From NCBI GenBank assembly GCA_947454305.1, contig CANGJE010000019.1, positions 1-38,165 on the forward strand: DNA of 38,165 nucleotides. The letters run 5' to 3'. Positions 1-8,498 of this stretch are shown in pieces. Within the stretch, counting starts at the first letter, position 1, and every line of letters begins with the position of its first letter. The position numbers were made by a program, and so were the translations under genes. Source of the stretch: Oxalobacteraceae bacterium. GTDB taxonomy: Bacteria > Pseudomonadota > Gammaproteobacteria > Burkholderiales > Burkholderiaceae_D. The notes below the pieces were generated by a model. That model did no database searches, was not told the DNA's origin, and saw only the letters and a program-made list of their open reading frames with translations.

Positions 1-1
1 A

Positions 2-586
2 TACGGTTTGCTACTTACGTTTGGTATTACGCTGATGTTAGAGGGCATATTTCGCTCTTTCTATGGTGTGTCCGGTCAGCCGTTTTCAGTGCCATCCCAA
101 CTCGCGGGTGCAACGGATTTAGGTTTTATGATTTTGCCGAATTACCGTGCATGGGTGGTCTTCGCATCGATTGTGGTGTGTTTGATGACCTGGTTCGTGA
201 TTGAAAAAACGCGTCTGGGTGCGTATCTGCGTGCGGGTACTGAAAACCCCAAGATGGTCGAAGCATTTGGTATCAATGTGCCGTTGATGGTCACACTCAC
301 CTATGGATTTGGTGTGGCACTCGCCGGTTTTGCGGGTGTGTTGGCAGCGCCTGTTTTGCAAGTATCGCCTTTGATGGGATCGAATTTAATCATCGTAGTT
401 TGTGCGGTGGTGGTGATTGGCGGCATGGGCTCGATACTCGGATCAATTCTGACCGGACTAGGGCTAGGTGTGATTGAAGGCCTGACCAAAGTGTTCTATC
501 CCGAGCTTTCTGCGACGGTAGTTTTCATCATCATGGCGATTGTTTTATTGATTCGCCCCGCTGGCCTGTTCGGCCGCGAGAAATAA
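2..586 (+). CDS. Branched-chain amino acid-type ABC permease, LivH-like (5' end missing)
   Basis: Inner-membrane permease subunit of a HAAT-type ABC importer. The reading frame is open to the left edge of the window, so the true start lies outside it and only about 194 C-terminal residues are present. The visible part is strongly hydrophobic and contains the family loop with GTENPKMVEAFGINV, equivalent to the ENPR/MG.N cytoplasmic loop that contacts the ATPase. It ends in the usual LLIRPAGLFGRE tail. The next permease follows after 12 bases with a Shine-Dalgarno (AAGGAG) overlapping this gene's stop, so they form one operon. Substrate cannot be read from the sequence. The neighbouring glutaryl-CoA genes make a catabolic substrate plausible, but that is inference. 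Confidence 0.9.
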   Translation, partial: YGLLLTFGITLMLEGIFRSFYGVSGQPFSVPSQLAGATDLGFMILPNYRAWVVFASIVVCLMTWFVIEKTRLGAYLRAGTENPKMVEAFGINVPLMVTLTYGFGVALAGFAGVLAAPVLQVSPLMGSNLIIVVCAVVVIGGMGSILGSILTGLGLGVIEGLTKVFYPELSATVVFIIMAIVLLIRPAGLFGREK

Positions 587-598
587 GGAGTCGCCGCC

Positions 599-1555
599 AT
601 GTTGAAAAAACTCGGTTACGTTGCTGTATTAGTGGGCGCTTTGGCTGCACCTATGTTTTTGTATCCGGTGCTGCTGATGAAAATTCTGTGCTTCGCTTTG
701 TTCGCGTGCGCATTTAATTTATTGATTGGCTTTACAGGTCTGCTGTCATTTGGCCACGCTGCATTTTTCGGCGGAGCATCGTATATCGCCGGACATGCGT
801 TAAAAGTCTGGGGTGTTCCTACGGAGTTAGGTCTTTTGTTGGGCGTTGTCTTTGCTGCCCTGATGGGTCTGTTGGTCGGTAAGTTAGCGATTCGCCGACA
901 AGGTATTTACTTCACCATGATTACCATGGCGCTGTCGCAGATGCTGTTCTTCGTATTTCTGCAAGCGCCGTTTACCGGTGGTGAAGATGGTTTGCAGTCA
1001 ATTCCCAGAGGAACGCTGTTAGGTAGCATCGATCTGAAAAATGATCTGACCATGTACTACGTAGTGTTGGGCATAGTGATTGCCTCTTTCTTGCTGATAG
1101 TTCGCATTATTCATTCGCCGTTTGGTCAGGTACTAAAGGCAGTCAAAGAGAATGAGCCGCGTGCCATTTCTCTGGGCTACGACACGGATCGCTACAAGTT
1201 GCTCGCCTTTGTGTTGTCGGCTGCATTGGCTGGATTAGCCGGCTCAACTAAAGCCGTTGTGCTGGGTTTTGGCACCTTAACGGATGTGCATTGGTCGATG
1301 TCGGGTCTGGTGGTATTGATGACGTTAGTCGGAGGTATGGGTACCTTGCTGGGTCCTGTGGTCGGCGCCATCATCATCATTGCATTAGAAAATAAACTCG
1401 GTGATTTTGGTACCTGGCTGGCGACGATCACTCACATAGAATGGTTCAACACCATTGGTGAATCCGTCACGATGGTGACGGGATTTATTTTTATCATGTG
1501 CGTGCTTGCCTTTAGGCGCGGCATCATTGGTGAATTAGCGGCGCGTATACGTTGA
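599..1555 (+). CDS. Branched-chain amino acid-type ABC permease, LivM-like
   Basis: Second membrane permease of the same HAAT-family importer, 318 residues, typical for LivM. About eight to nine hydrophobic segments are visible. The diagnostic N-terminal run NLLIGFTGLLSFGHAAFFGGASY (about residues 40-62) is present, as is the ATPase-contact loop KAVKENEPRAISLGYDTDRYK (about 181-201). The ATG is supported by AAGGAG 8 bases upstream. No ATPase or periplasmic binding protein follows here, so those partners should lie upstream of the window. It is distinct from the complete livHMGF set at 28.5-32.1 kb, so the genome has at least two such transporters. Confidence 0.92.
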   Translation: MLKKLGYVAVLVGALAAPMFLYPVLLMKILCFALFACAFNLLIGFTGLLSFGHAAFFGGASYIAGHALKVWGVPTELGLLLGVVFAALMGLLVGKLAIRRQGIYFTMITMALSQMLFFVFLQAPFTGGEDGLQSIPRGTLLGSIDLKNDLTMYYVVLGIVIASFLLIVRIIHSPFGQVLKAVKENEPRAISLGYDTDRYKLLAFVLSAALAGLAGSTKAVVLGFGTLTDVHWSMSGLVVLMTLVGGMGTLLGPVVGAIIIIALENKLGDFGTWLATITHIEWFNTIGESVTMVTGFIFIMCVLAFRRGIIGELAARIR

Positions 1556-1614
1556 GGTCTGATTTACTCACGTACCCCTATAAAAACTGAGATTCAAACA
1601 AATACGTTAACGAC

Positions 1615-2793
1615 ATGAGCAAAGCAAGTTTTCATTGGGAAGATCCCTTTCTACTCGATCAGCAGTTAACTGAAGAAGAGCGCATGGTGCGCGATGCAGC
1701 GGCTGTGTATGCACAAGAAAAGCTGACGCCTCGTGTACTCGAAGCATTTCGTAACGAGCGTACTGATCCCTCCATTTTCCGTGAGATGGGTGAGCTGGGA
1801 ATGTTGGGAGCCACTATCCCTCCTGAGTATGGTGGTGCTGGTTTGAATTACGTTAGCTACGGACTTATCGCACGCGAGATTGAACGGGTTGATTCTGGTT
1901 TTCGCTCCATGATGAGTGTGCAAAGCTCATTGGTGATGCTGCCTATTTTTGAATTTGGAACCGAAGCGCAAAAACAAAAATATTTGCCTAAGCTCGCTAC
2001 GGGTGAGTGGATAGGTTGCTTTGGTTTGACTGAGCCAGATCATGGATCCGATCCCGGCGGCATGGAGTCGCGTGCGAAAAAAGTTGATGGTGGCTATAGC
2101 TTGTCCGGTTCGAAAATGTGGATTAGCAATAGTCCATTAGCTCAGGTATTTGTGGTGTGGGCTAAAGACGATGAAGGCAAAATTCGAGGCTTCATCCTTG
2201 AAAAAGGATGGAAGGGTCTCTCGACACCGGCGATTCACGGCAAGGTCGGTTTACGCGCATCCACCACCGGCGAGATCGTGATGGATCAAGTGTTTGTTCC
2301 TGAAGAAAATGCGTTCCCAGAAATCCGTGGATTAAAAGGTCCGTTTACCTGTTTGGACGCAGCGCGCTTTGGTATTTCATGGGGCGCGATGGGAGCAGCC
2401 GAGTTTTGTTGGCATACCGCGCGTACCTACACGTTGGAGCGTAAACAATTTGGTCGTCCATTAGCCGCGAATCAACTCATACAAAAAAAATTAGCCGACA
2501 TGCAAACCGACATTGCGCTGTCATTACAGGGATGTTTGAGGCTGGGTCGTATGCGTGATGAGGGTACGGCAGCGGTTGAAATCACTTCCATAATGAAACG
2601 CAATTCATGCGGCAAGGCGTTGGATATTGCTCGTGTGGCGCGCGATATGTTGGGTGGTAATGGGATCAGCGATGAGTATGGCGTTATTCGTCACGTAGTC
2701 AATCTTGAAGTCGTGAATACGTATGAAGGCACGCATGATATTCATGCGCTGATACTGGGTCGAGCCCAGACCGGCATTCAGGCTTTTTTCTGA
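1615..2793 (+). CDS. gcdH: Glutaryl-CoA dehydrogenase
   Basis: FAD-dependent acyl-CoA dehydrogenase, 392 residues, that oxidises and decarboxylates glutaryl-CoA to crotonyl-CoA in lysine, tryptophan and glutarate breakdown. The N-terminus [24 protein letters not shown] and the C-terminus [24 protein letters not shown] are characteristic of GcdH rather than generic acyl-CoA dehydrogenases. Glu371 in NTYEGTHD is the expected catalytic base. The FAD/substrate loop [15 protein letters not shown] is intact. It lies 59 bases after the permease and 8 bases before a CoA-transferase, which supports a glutarate activation and oxidation unit. The call as GcdH is from motif recognition. Confidence 0.93.
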   Translation: MSKASFHWEDPFLLDQQLTEEERMVRDAAAVYAQEKLTPRVLEAFRNERTDPSIFREMGELGMLGATIPPEYGGAGLNYVSYGLIAREIERVDSGFRSMMSVQSSLVMLPIFEFGTEAQKQKYLPKLATGEWIGCFGLTEPDHGSDPGGMESRAKKVDGGYSLSGSKMWISNSPLAQVFVVWAKDDEGKIRGFILEKGWKGLSTPAIHGKVGLRASTTGEIVMDQVFVPEENAFPEIRGLKGPFTCLDAARFGISWGAMGAAEFCWHTARTYTLERKQFGRPLAANQLIQKKLADMQTDIALSLQGCLRLGRMRDEGTAAVEITSIMKRNSCGKALDIARVARDMLGGNGISDEYGVIRHVVNLEVVNTYEGTHDIHALILGRAQTGIQAFF

Positions 2794-2801
2794 GTATTGC
2801 T

Positions 2802-4019
2802 ATGGCCGGTGCGCTGGATGACATAAAAGTTGTCGATCTTTCGCGCGTGTTGGCGGGGCCGTGGTCTACTCAAAATTTAGCGGATTTGGGTGCCGACGTT
2901 ATCAAGATAGAGCGTCCCAGAGTCGGTGACGATACACGCAGCTGGGGTCCGCCTTTTGTGTCGCACACGGAAGGTGATGCTCAGGATGCCGCCTACTTTT
3001 TTTGCGCGAATCGAAACAAGCGTTCCCTCACGTTAGATTTCACGACAGATAAAGGTCGTGAAATTTTAATCAAGCTGATCGCGCAAGCCGATGTGCTGAT
3101 TGAAAATTACAAAGTCGGCGGCCTGAAAAAATATGGCCTTGATTACGACTCACTATCGCGTATCAATCCTCGCCTCATTTATTGCTCTATTACTGGTTTT
3201 GGCCAAGACGGCCCGTATGCTGATCGACCTGGCTATGACGCCTTGGTGCAAGCTATGGGTGGTTTGATGAGTGTTACCGGCGAGCCTGATGATGTGCCAG
3301 GTGGTGGCCCGCAAAAAGTCGGTGTAGCGGTTGTCGATATTCTCACTGGCTTGTATGCGACGAATGCGATTCTCGCAGCGCTGTTTCATCGTGCTAAGAG
3401 TAATCAAGGTCAGCATATCGATATTGCTTTGTTAGATGTGCAGGTAGCAGCGCTAGCAAATCAGTCCGGTAATTATTTATTGAGTGGTAGCGTTCCTCAA
3501 CGCATGGGTAGTGCTCATCCCTCTATCGTTCCGTATCAGCCTTTCGCTTGCGCAGATGGCCATGTGATGCTGGCTATTGGCAACGACGGTCAATTTACTT
3601 CTCTGTGTCGCGCAGCTGGACAAGCCGCTATCGCGAGTGACGAAAGGTTTGCAACGAATGCGATGCGCGTTCGTCATCGTGCTGAGTTACTCGAGGTACT
3701 AAAGCCTTTGATGAGGCAGCATGGCGTAGAGAGATGGTGTGAGTTAGCGCAGCAAGAAGGTTTTCCTTGTGGGCCCATTAATACGATAGATCGTGTTTTT
3801 CGTGATCCGCAAGTGCGCGCGCGTGAGATGCATATTCAGATGAATTCGCCAAGCTATGGCGCGCTGGATTTGGTAGCTTCACCAATGCGACTCTCTGCTT
3901 CACCGGTAAGCTACCGTCGTGCGCCGCCCTCGCTGGGACAAGACTCGCACGAAGTACTGCGTGAGCTTCAGTATTCGGATGATGAGATAGATAGCCTGCG
4001 TGATTCTGGCGTGATCTAG
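2802..4019 (+). CDS. CaiB/BaiF family (class III) CoA-transferase, likely glutarate-specific
   Basis: 405 residues, normal for the formyl-CoA transferase/CaiB family. The N-terminus shows IKVVDLSRVLAGPWSTQNLADLGADVIKIERP, the usual CoA-binding start. Asp179 in VAVVDILTGLYAT is the expected catalytic aspartate that forms the acyl anhydride. The start is 8 bases after gcdH, so the two are almost certainly co-transcribed. Family members beside gcdH move CoA from succinyl-CoA to glutarate, supplying the dehydrogenase substrate. That specificity is inferred from position, not from residues. The gene converges with the SulP gene, with 13 bases between the stops. Confidence 0.9.
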   Translation: MAGALDDIKVVDLSRVLAGPWSTQNLADLGADVIKIERPRVGDDTRSWGPPFVSHTEGDAQDAAYFFCANRNKRSLTLDFTTDKGREILIKLIAQADVLIENYKVGGLKKYGLDYDSLSRINPRLIYCSITGFGQDGPYADRPGYDALVQAMGGLMSVTGEPDDVPGGGPQKVGVAVVDILTGLYATNAILAALFHRAKSNQGQHIDIALLDVQVAALANQSGNYLLSGSVPQRMGSAHPSIVPYQPFACADGHVMLAIGNDGQFTSLCRAAGQAAIASDERFATNAMRVRHRAELLEVLKPLMRQHGVERWCELAQQEGFPCGPINTIDRVFRDPQVRAREMHIQMNSPSYGALDLVASPMRLSASPVSYRRAPPSLGQDSHEVLRELQYSDDEIDSLRDSGVI

Positions 4020-4032
4020 CCAAGCCTCAGAA

Positions 4033-5772
4033 TCAATGAGTTGATACAGTTATTTTGACTGAGGGGTTTTTCTCTTGGTAGTCGAGGAAAGCCTGATGGG
4101 TGCTCAGGAAAATTTTATCCCGCATGCGTTCACCGAGTTCGGTTTGTTGCAGCCTATCCTGAACCGGTCCCTTTACTTCAGCAAATTGCAGCGTAATATT
4201 TCTTGCGGCTAGAGTTTTTTCAAGTTCAGTCAACATGCCCAATGCAGTCGTATCGAGTTGATTGACAGCCGACAGGATAAGCAACACGCAATTCGTTGTT
4301 GGATTTTCGCTGAGTAAGCCTTCAATTTTTTCTGCGATAAGTTGAGAGTTGGCGAAGTAAATGCTCTCATCAATACGCAACGCGATCAGTCCTGGAAAAA
4401 CGGCTACCTGATGGCGCTCTACATTTCTGAAATGTTCTGTTCCGGGGACGCGGCCGACTAAGGCCATGTGCGGGTGACTACTACGCCATACAAGTACCGC
4501 GAGTGACATTGCGACACCAATCACAATACCTTCTTCGACACCAAACACAATAACGCCTGTAAAAGTTAGCAGCAGAGCGATAGCATCAGCTTTATCGTAG
4601 TGCCAGGCTTCTTTGAGTGTGCGAGTATCAATCAGCCCAGTAACGGCCACAATAATCGTGGCTGACAGTACTGCTTGCGGTAAGTAGTAAAACCAATCGG
4701 TTAAGCCAGCGATAACGATCGCCATTAAGACAGCAGAAACGATACCTGCTGCAGGCGTTTGTGCGCCTGCAGAAAAATTCACAACAGAACGTGCAAAACC
4801 ACCCGTAACTGGAAAGCCACCTGAAAGCGCGCTGGCGACATTCGCAGCACCAATGCCAACGAGTTCGCGATTGGGATCAATACGTTGACCACGCTTGAGT
4901 GCCAGCGATTGACCAACGGAGACACTCTCGACAAATCCCACCAGCGATATCAACAATGCAGGCAACCAGAGCGTGTGGATTTGTTCCCACTGAATGGAAG
5001 GCAGTGCTATGGAAGGCAAGCCTCCTGGTACGCGACCCACAATCGATACTTTGTCGGTTTGATCAAGCCCATAGCTAGCGACGAGTGCAGTTGAAACGAT
5101 GACCACGGCCATAGGCGCTAGTTTGGTGATGAGGTCAGAACTTTTTGCTGAGATACCTAGTTGCTTTAGTAACGGGCCGAGATAGTTACGTGCAAAGAAT
5201 AGAAAAACGACTGCACCCAAACCCAATAGTGCTGTCGTTGTGTTGGTCTCATGCAGATGCTGTACAAGCTTGTTAAGAGACGACACAACGCCTGAAGAAG
5301 AAAACTGCAGCCCGAGCAAATACTTGAGCTGCCCGATGGCGATCAATATCGCGGATCCAGAGATAAACCCACTGATGACTGGATGGCTAAGAAACCACGC
5401 TAAAAATCCTAGGCGCAAAAAACCGGCAGCTAGCAGCATCACACCTGATAGCAGTGCAAGAAGAATAGACAGCGAAACGTACTCAGCGGAGCCTTGCGAT
5501 GCCAGTGGCATCAACGCACTCGCCGTCATCAATGACGAAACCGCTACCGGGCCGACTGCCAGCGTCATGCTGCTACCAAATAGGGCATAAGCCACCATAG
5601 GCAGCAGGCTCGCATATAGCCCGATCTCGGGTGGTAATCCAGCCAGCATGGCATACGCCAAACTCTGGGGAATCAGCATGACAGTCACGATTAGACCTGC
5701 AGTGATATCCCCAGCGATGAATTGGCTCTGATAGGTTTTTAACCACTCTGGCAGTGGCACTCCGCTATTCAT
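4033..5772 (-). CDS. SulP/SLC26 family anion transporter with C-terminal STAS domain
   Basis: 579-residue inner-membrane transporter. It has about 10-14 hydrophobic segments over residues 15-430, including the SulP start DITAGLIVTVMLIPQSLAYAMLAGLPPEIGLYASL and the motif GGFPVTGGFARSVVNFSAGAQTP. A STAS domain follows (about 455-560) with LRIDESIYFANSQ and the conserved helix LSAVNQLDTTALGMLTELEKTL. Such proteins carry sulfate, bicarbonate or other oxyanions. The stop of the upstream DUF442-SQR gene is only 3 bases before this start, so they form one minus-strand transcript. Export or uptake of a sulfur oxyanion (sulfite, thiosulfate or sulfate) is a reasonable inference from that context. Bicarbonate transport cannot be excluded. 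Confidence 0.92.
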   Translation of the reverse strand: MNSGVPLPEWLKTYQSQFIAGDITAGLIVTVMLIPQSLAYAMLAGLPPEIGLYASLLPMVAYALFGSSMTLAVGPVAVSSLMTASALMPLASQGSAEYVSLSILLALLSGVMLLAAGFLRLGFLAWFLSHPVISGFISGSAILIAIGQLKYLLGLQFSSSGVVSSLNKLVQHLHETNTTTALLGLGAVVFLFFARNYLGPLLKQLGISAKSSDLITKLAPMAVVIVSTALVASYGLDQTDKVSIVGRVPGGLPSIALPSIQWEQIHTLWLPALLISLVGFVESVSVGQSLALKRGQRIDPNRELVGIGAANVASALSGGFPVTGGFARSVVNFSAGAQTPAAGIVSAVLMAIVIAGLTDWFYYLPQAVLSATIIVAVTGLIDTRTLKEAWHYDKADAIALLLTFTGVIVFGVEEGIVIGVAMSLAVLVWRSSHPHMALVGRVPGTEHFRNVERHQVAVFPGLIALRIDESIYFANSQLIAEKIEGLLSENPTTNCVLLILSAVNQLDTTALGMLTELEKTLAARNITLQFAEVKGPVQDRLQQTELGERMRDKIFLSTHQAFLDYQEKNPSVKITVSTH

Positions 5773-5775
5773 AGA

Positions 5776-7398
5776 TCAATCCGACACAGGACGTGCAAAC
5801 CATTCATGACCTTTGAGCATCAGATTCCAATACACACCGGGCAGAATATTTTTTTTCAATATCCAGGCTGATTGTCGTGCCACAGTGGGATCTAGCGGGA
5901 AGGTAGGTAGTAGCTTGCCGCCAAAACCAAATTCGGCCAACACGATGCGTCCTTTCTCGACCGTCAATGGGCATGATCCATAGCCATCGTATTTTGTAGG
6001 CAGAGGACGTCCGCTACGCAACGCGAGTAAATTCTCAGCCACCACCACAATTTGTTTACGTGCTGCTGCGGCTGTTTTTGCATTCGGTGATGAGCAGGCA
6101 TCACCCAAGCTAAAAATAGTCGGGTAGCGATTGTGTTGCAGCGTGACTTGATTGACATCGACCCAACCTTCAGCATTAGCGAGTGAGCTTTCTTTGACAA
6201 AATCAGGCGCCGTTTGCGGTGGTACTACATGGATGAAATCAAAGCTCTTTTCAACTTTTACGATAGATCCGTTCGCATCTTTTTCTTCAAACCAGGCACG
6301 TTTTGCCGGTCCATCAATAGAAATTAACTTCGAATTGAAATGCAGATTGGCGCGATAGCGTTCTACGTATTTCATCAGCGGCGGCACAAAATCAGAGACG
6401 CCAAACAGAACAGCACCTGCATTGTGGAAATCAACCTGTATGTTTTTTAGTACACCTTGATTTTCCCATTCCGAGCACGAGAGATACATCGCTTTTTGTG
6501 GAGCGCCAGCGCACTTAATGGGCATAGGCGGTTGTGTAAAAATCGCTTTGCCTGATTTCATCTTGCGCACTAAATCCCAGGTGTAGGGCGCGAGATCAAA
6601 TCGATAATTAGAGGTCACTCCGTTTTTACCGAGTGTTTCTTCCAGACCGGGAATGCCTTCCCAATGTAATTTCAGACCAGGGGCCACAATCAGGTGCTGG
6701 TAGGTCACCGGATTACCTTGATCGAGCATCACTCGACGATTATCTGGGTCGAAGCCTGTGACTGAAGCCTTAATCCACGTAACACCTTCGGGCATGACTG
6801 AAGCCATATCGCGAACGCTATCGTTCACATCAAACTCACCGGCACCGACCAAGGTCCATGACGGTTGATAGTAGTGTTTGTCACTTGGCTCAATGATGGC
6901 AATTTGCAGATTTGATTGACGCTTCTTTAGACTGGCTGCCAGTCCAATGCCCGCGCTGCCACCACCGACAATCACTATGTCTTGAGCATCGCTCCAGTTA
7001 CAGGCAGACGCGGCCGATGCCGTCGAGGTAGCCGATGCAGCGGGAGACGTGGCGCTTGAAGCACCGCGAGCTAGTTGATTCAGATTTTGTGAGCGAGCGC
7101 CGCTGCGGCAAAAAGCCAGCAGTGGGGCGGGTCGGGTGGCAAGTAGTTCAGCAAATTTTCTGGCTTGCTGCTCGGTGATCTGGCCGCTGACGACGGGAAG
7201 GTACTCATAGTTGAGTCCGGCGGCATGTGCCGCGGCTTCCATCATCGCGCTGGTCGGTTGATCCGCACCGCCTTCGCCATCGGGGCGATTATTCACTACG
7301 GTCTTGAAACCCATGGCAGCGACTTCCGCCATATCTGAGGGGCTCAGCTGCGGTGCTGTCCCAAATTTGTCGGTGTGGCGTGTGATGTTTGTGCTCAT
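5776..7398 (-). CDS. DUF442 (TIGR01244) rhodanese/PTP-like domain fused to sulfide:quinone oxidoreductase
   Basis: A two-domain protein of 540 residues. Residues 1-110 are a TIGR01244/DUF442 domain with a CX4R catalytic loop (Cys97-RSGA-Arg102). Residues about 111-136 form an Ala/Ser/Thr-rich linker. The rest is an SQR flavoprotein with a Rossmann motif VGGGSAG (144-150), the cysteine motif IKCAGAPQK (Cys296) seen in type II/mitochondrial SQR, and a second candidate redox Cys435 in LGDACSSPNAKTAAAARKQ. SQR oxidises sulfide to a persulfide/polysulfide and reduces quinone. The start at 7398 was chosen over a longer frame to 7461 because GGAGGAGAG lies just upstream of this ATG and MSTNITRHTDKFG begins the domain cleanly. 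It diverges from the persulfide dioxygenase gene. Confidence 0.9.
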   Translation of the reverse strand: MSTNITRHTDKFGTAPQLSPSDMAEVAAMGFKTVVNNRPDGEGGADQPTSAMMEAAAHAAGLNYEYLPVVSGQITEQQARKFAELLATRPAPLLAFCRSGARSQNLNQLARGASSATSPAASATSTASAASACNWSDAQDIVIVGGGSAGIGLAASLKKRQSNLQIAIIEPSDKHYYQPSWTLVGAGEFDVNDSVRDMASVMPEGVTWIKASVTGFDPDNRRVMLDQGNPVTYQHLIVAPGLKLHWEGIPGLEETLGKNGVTSNYRFDLAPYTWDLVRKMKSGKAIFTQPPMPIKCAGAPQKAMYLSCSEWENQGVLKNIQVDFHNAGAVLFGVSDFVPPLMKYVERYRANLHFNSKLISIDGPAKRAWFEEKDANGSIVKVEKSFDFIHVVPPQTAPDFVKESSLANAEGWVDVNQVTLQHNRYPTIFSLGDACSSPNAKTAAAARKQIVVVAENLLALRSGRPLPTKYDGYGSCPLTVEKGRIVLAEFGFGGKLLPTFPLDPTVARQSAWILKKNILPGVYWNLMLKGHEWFARPVSD

Positions 7399-7478
7399 GT
7401 TCTCTCCTCCAGGGCGGTGCTTTTTTATAAAGGGGCAGTGACTGCTATCAATTGACAGCAATCAATTTCATGAAATAC

Positions 7479-7507
7479 ATTATATTGACAAATAAACTGT
7501 AAGTAAA
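7479..7507 (-). promoter_or_regulatory. Sigma-70 promoter for the DUF442-SQR/SulP operon
   Basis: Read on the minus strand, TTTACT (7502-7507) is followed by a 17-bp spacer and a perfect TATAAT (7479-7484). The predicted start is near 7472. It occupies nearly the same DNA as the plus-strand promoter, so polymerase binding on the two sides should be mutually exclusive. Confidence 0.75.
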
Positions 7508-7513
7508 TATAAT
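7485..7513 (+). promoter_or_regulatory. Consensus sigma-70 promoter for the persulfide dioxygenase
   Basis: TTGACA at 7485-7490, a 17-bp spacer, then TATAAT at 7508-7513: a perfect match to consensus in both boxes at optimal spacing. Predicted start of transcription is near 7520, giving a short leader to the ATG at 7547. A promoter this strong would be expected to be repressed, and the overlapping palindrome fits that. Confidence 0.85.
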
Positions 7514-7546
7514 GTGTTCAGATTAATTAAATGTGCGGAGCTGACT

Positions 7547-8419
7547 ATGGTTACGAATTCTCGCCCTCAAGTTCATGGAATCTTTGATCCTGCTACTTGG
7601 ACCGTGACCTATGTCGTCTATGCAAAAGAGGGTGCTGCATGTTCTATTATCGACCCAGTTCTCGACTATGACCCGAAATCGGGCCGCACCCGTACTGATA
7701 CAGCAGATAAGTTGATTAAATTTGTTGAAGAAAAAAAGTTGCAGGTGGAGTGGATACTCGAGACTCACGCCCATGCCGATCACATTACAGCCGCTGCTTA
7801 TCTGAAGCAAAAGCTAGGGGGTAAAACCGCGATTGGCGACCACATACCTGCGGTACAAAAAGTATTCAAGGGTATTTTTAATCTAGAGCCTGACTTTGCT
7901 ACCGATGGATCACAGTTTGATCATCTACTCAAAGATGGTGAGGAATTTCATTTCGGTGAGTTGACTGGCAGCACCTTGTTTGTACCGGGTCATACTCCAG
8001 CATGCGTTGCGTACCAGATTGGTGATGCGGTATTTGTGGGTGACACGATGTTTATGCCGGATGTGGGAACCGCGCGTTGTGATTTTCCTGGTGGTGATGC
8101 AAAAGTACTTTATAGCTCAGTTAAAAAAATACTTAGCTTGCCTGACACTACGCGTTTATTCATGTGTCATGACTACCCGCCAAATGACAGACCAGTAGCA
8201 TTTGAAACTACGGTTGCCGAGCAACGTGCAAAAAATATCCATGTGCACGATGGCATCAGTGAAGAGCAGTTCGTAAAAATGCGCACTCAGCGCGATGCAA
8301 CGCTAGAAATGCCGGTACTGATTTTGCCTTCGGTGCAGGTGAACATTCGTGCAGGTGAGATGCCACCGAAAGATGACAACGGTATCGCGTATCTAAAAAT
8401 ACCGGTGGATGCTCTGTGA
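7547..8419 (+). CDS. Persulfide dioxygenase-like MBL-fold protein (ETHE1/Blh family)
   Basis: 290-residue metallo-beta-lactamase-fold enzyme. The metal motif is THAHADH (His74, His76, Asp78, His79), with further ligands His149 in VPGHTPAC, Asp166 in VGDTMF and His208 in CHDY. The PGHTPACVAYQ and DVGTARCDFPGGDA segments are typical of the ETHE1/persulfide dioxygenase group, which oxidises glutathione persulfide to sulfite. The start at 7547 rather than 7514 is preferred because GGAG lies 6 bases upstream and the earlier start would sit inside the promoter. Divergence from SQR makes a complete sulfide-to-sulfite route. Unlike Blh proteins it has no N-terminal DUF442 domain; that domain is on the SQR instead. 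Confidence 0.9.
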   Translation: MVTNSRPQVHGIFDPATWTVTYVVYAKEGAACSIIDPVLDYDPKSGRTRTDTADKLIKFVEEKKLQVEWILETHAHADHITAAAYLKQKLGGKTAIGDHIPAVQKVFKGIFNLEPDFATDGSQFDHLLKDGEEFHFGELTGSTLFVPGHTPACVAYQIGDAVFVGDTMFMPDVGTARCDFPGGDAKVLYSSVKKILSLPDTTRLFMCHDYPPNDRPVAFETTVAEQRAKNIHVHDGISEEQFVKMRTQRDATLEMPVLILPSVQVNIRAGEMPPKDDNGIAYLKIPVDAL

Positions 8420-8450
8420 AGAGTCATCGCCTAGAAAATAAAGAACATAA

Positions 8451-8481
8451 AAAAACCCCGCGCTATCTGCGCGGGGTTTTT
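8451..8481. terminator. Bidirectional intrinsic terminator
   Basis: A 13-bp perfect stem (AAAAACCCCGCGC, loop TATCT, GCGCGGGGTTTTT) ends in a T run on both strands. It serves the persulfide dioxygenase from the left and the PuuD-like gene from the right. Confidence 0.92.
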
Positions 8482-8498
8482 GTTTAAGCGCGTACTTT

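Larger units (their letters stand above)
7477..7515. promoter_or_regulatory. Inverted repeat covering both -10 boxes (candidate operator)
   Basis: Perfect 10-bp arms ACATTATATT (7477-7486) and AATATAATGT (7506-7515) with a 19-bp spacer. Imperfect extension outward adds TGAA (7471-7474) and TTCA (7517-7520). Each arm contains the -10 of one divergent promoter. ArsR-type persulfide sensors of the BigR/SqrR group control similar gene sets and bind AT-rich palindromes, so such a regulator is a candidate. No regulator gene is in the window, and part of the symmetry is explained by the two TATAAT boxes themselves. Confidence 0.6.
7399..7546. promoter_or_regulatory. Divergent control region of the sulfide-oxidation module
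   Basis: 148-bp intergenic space separating the minus-strand SQR-SulP operon from the plus-strand persulfide dioxygenase. It is markedly AT-rich in the middle and holds two overlapping divergent promoters and a long inverted repeat, listed separately. The predicted SQR leader is about 75 nt and ends with a strong GGAGGAGAG ribosome site at 7402-7410. The dioxygenase leader is about 27 nt with GGAG at 7537-7540. Confidence 0.8.
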
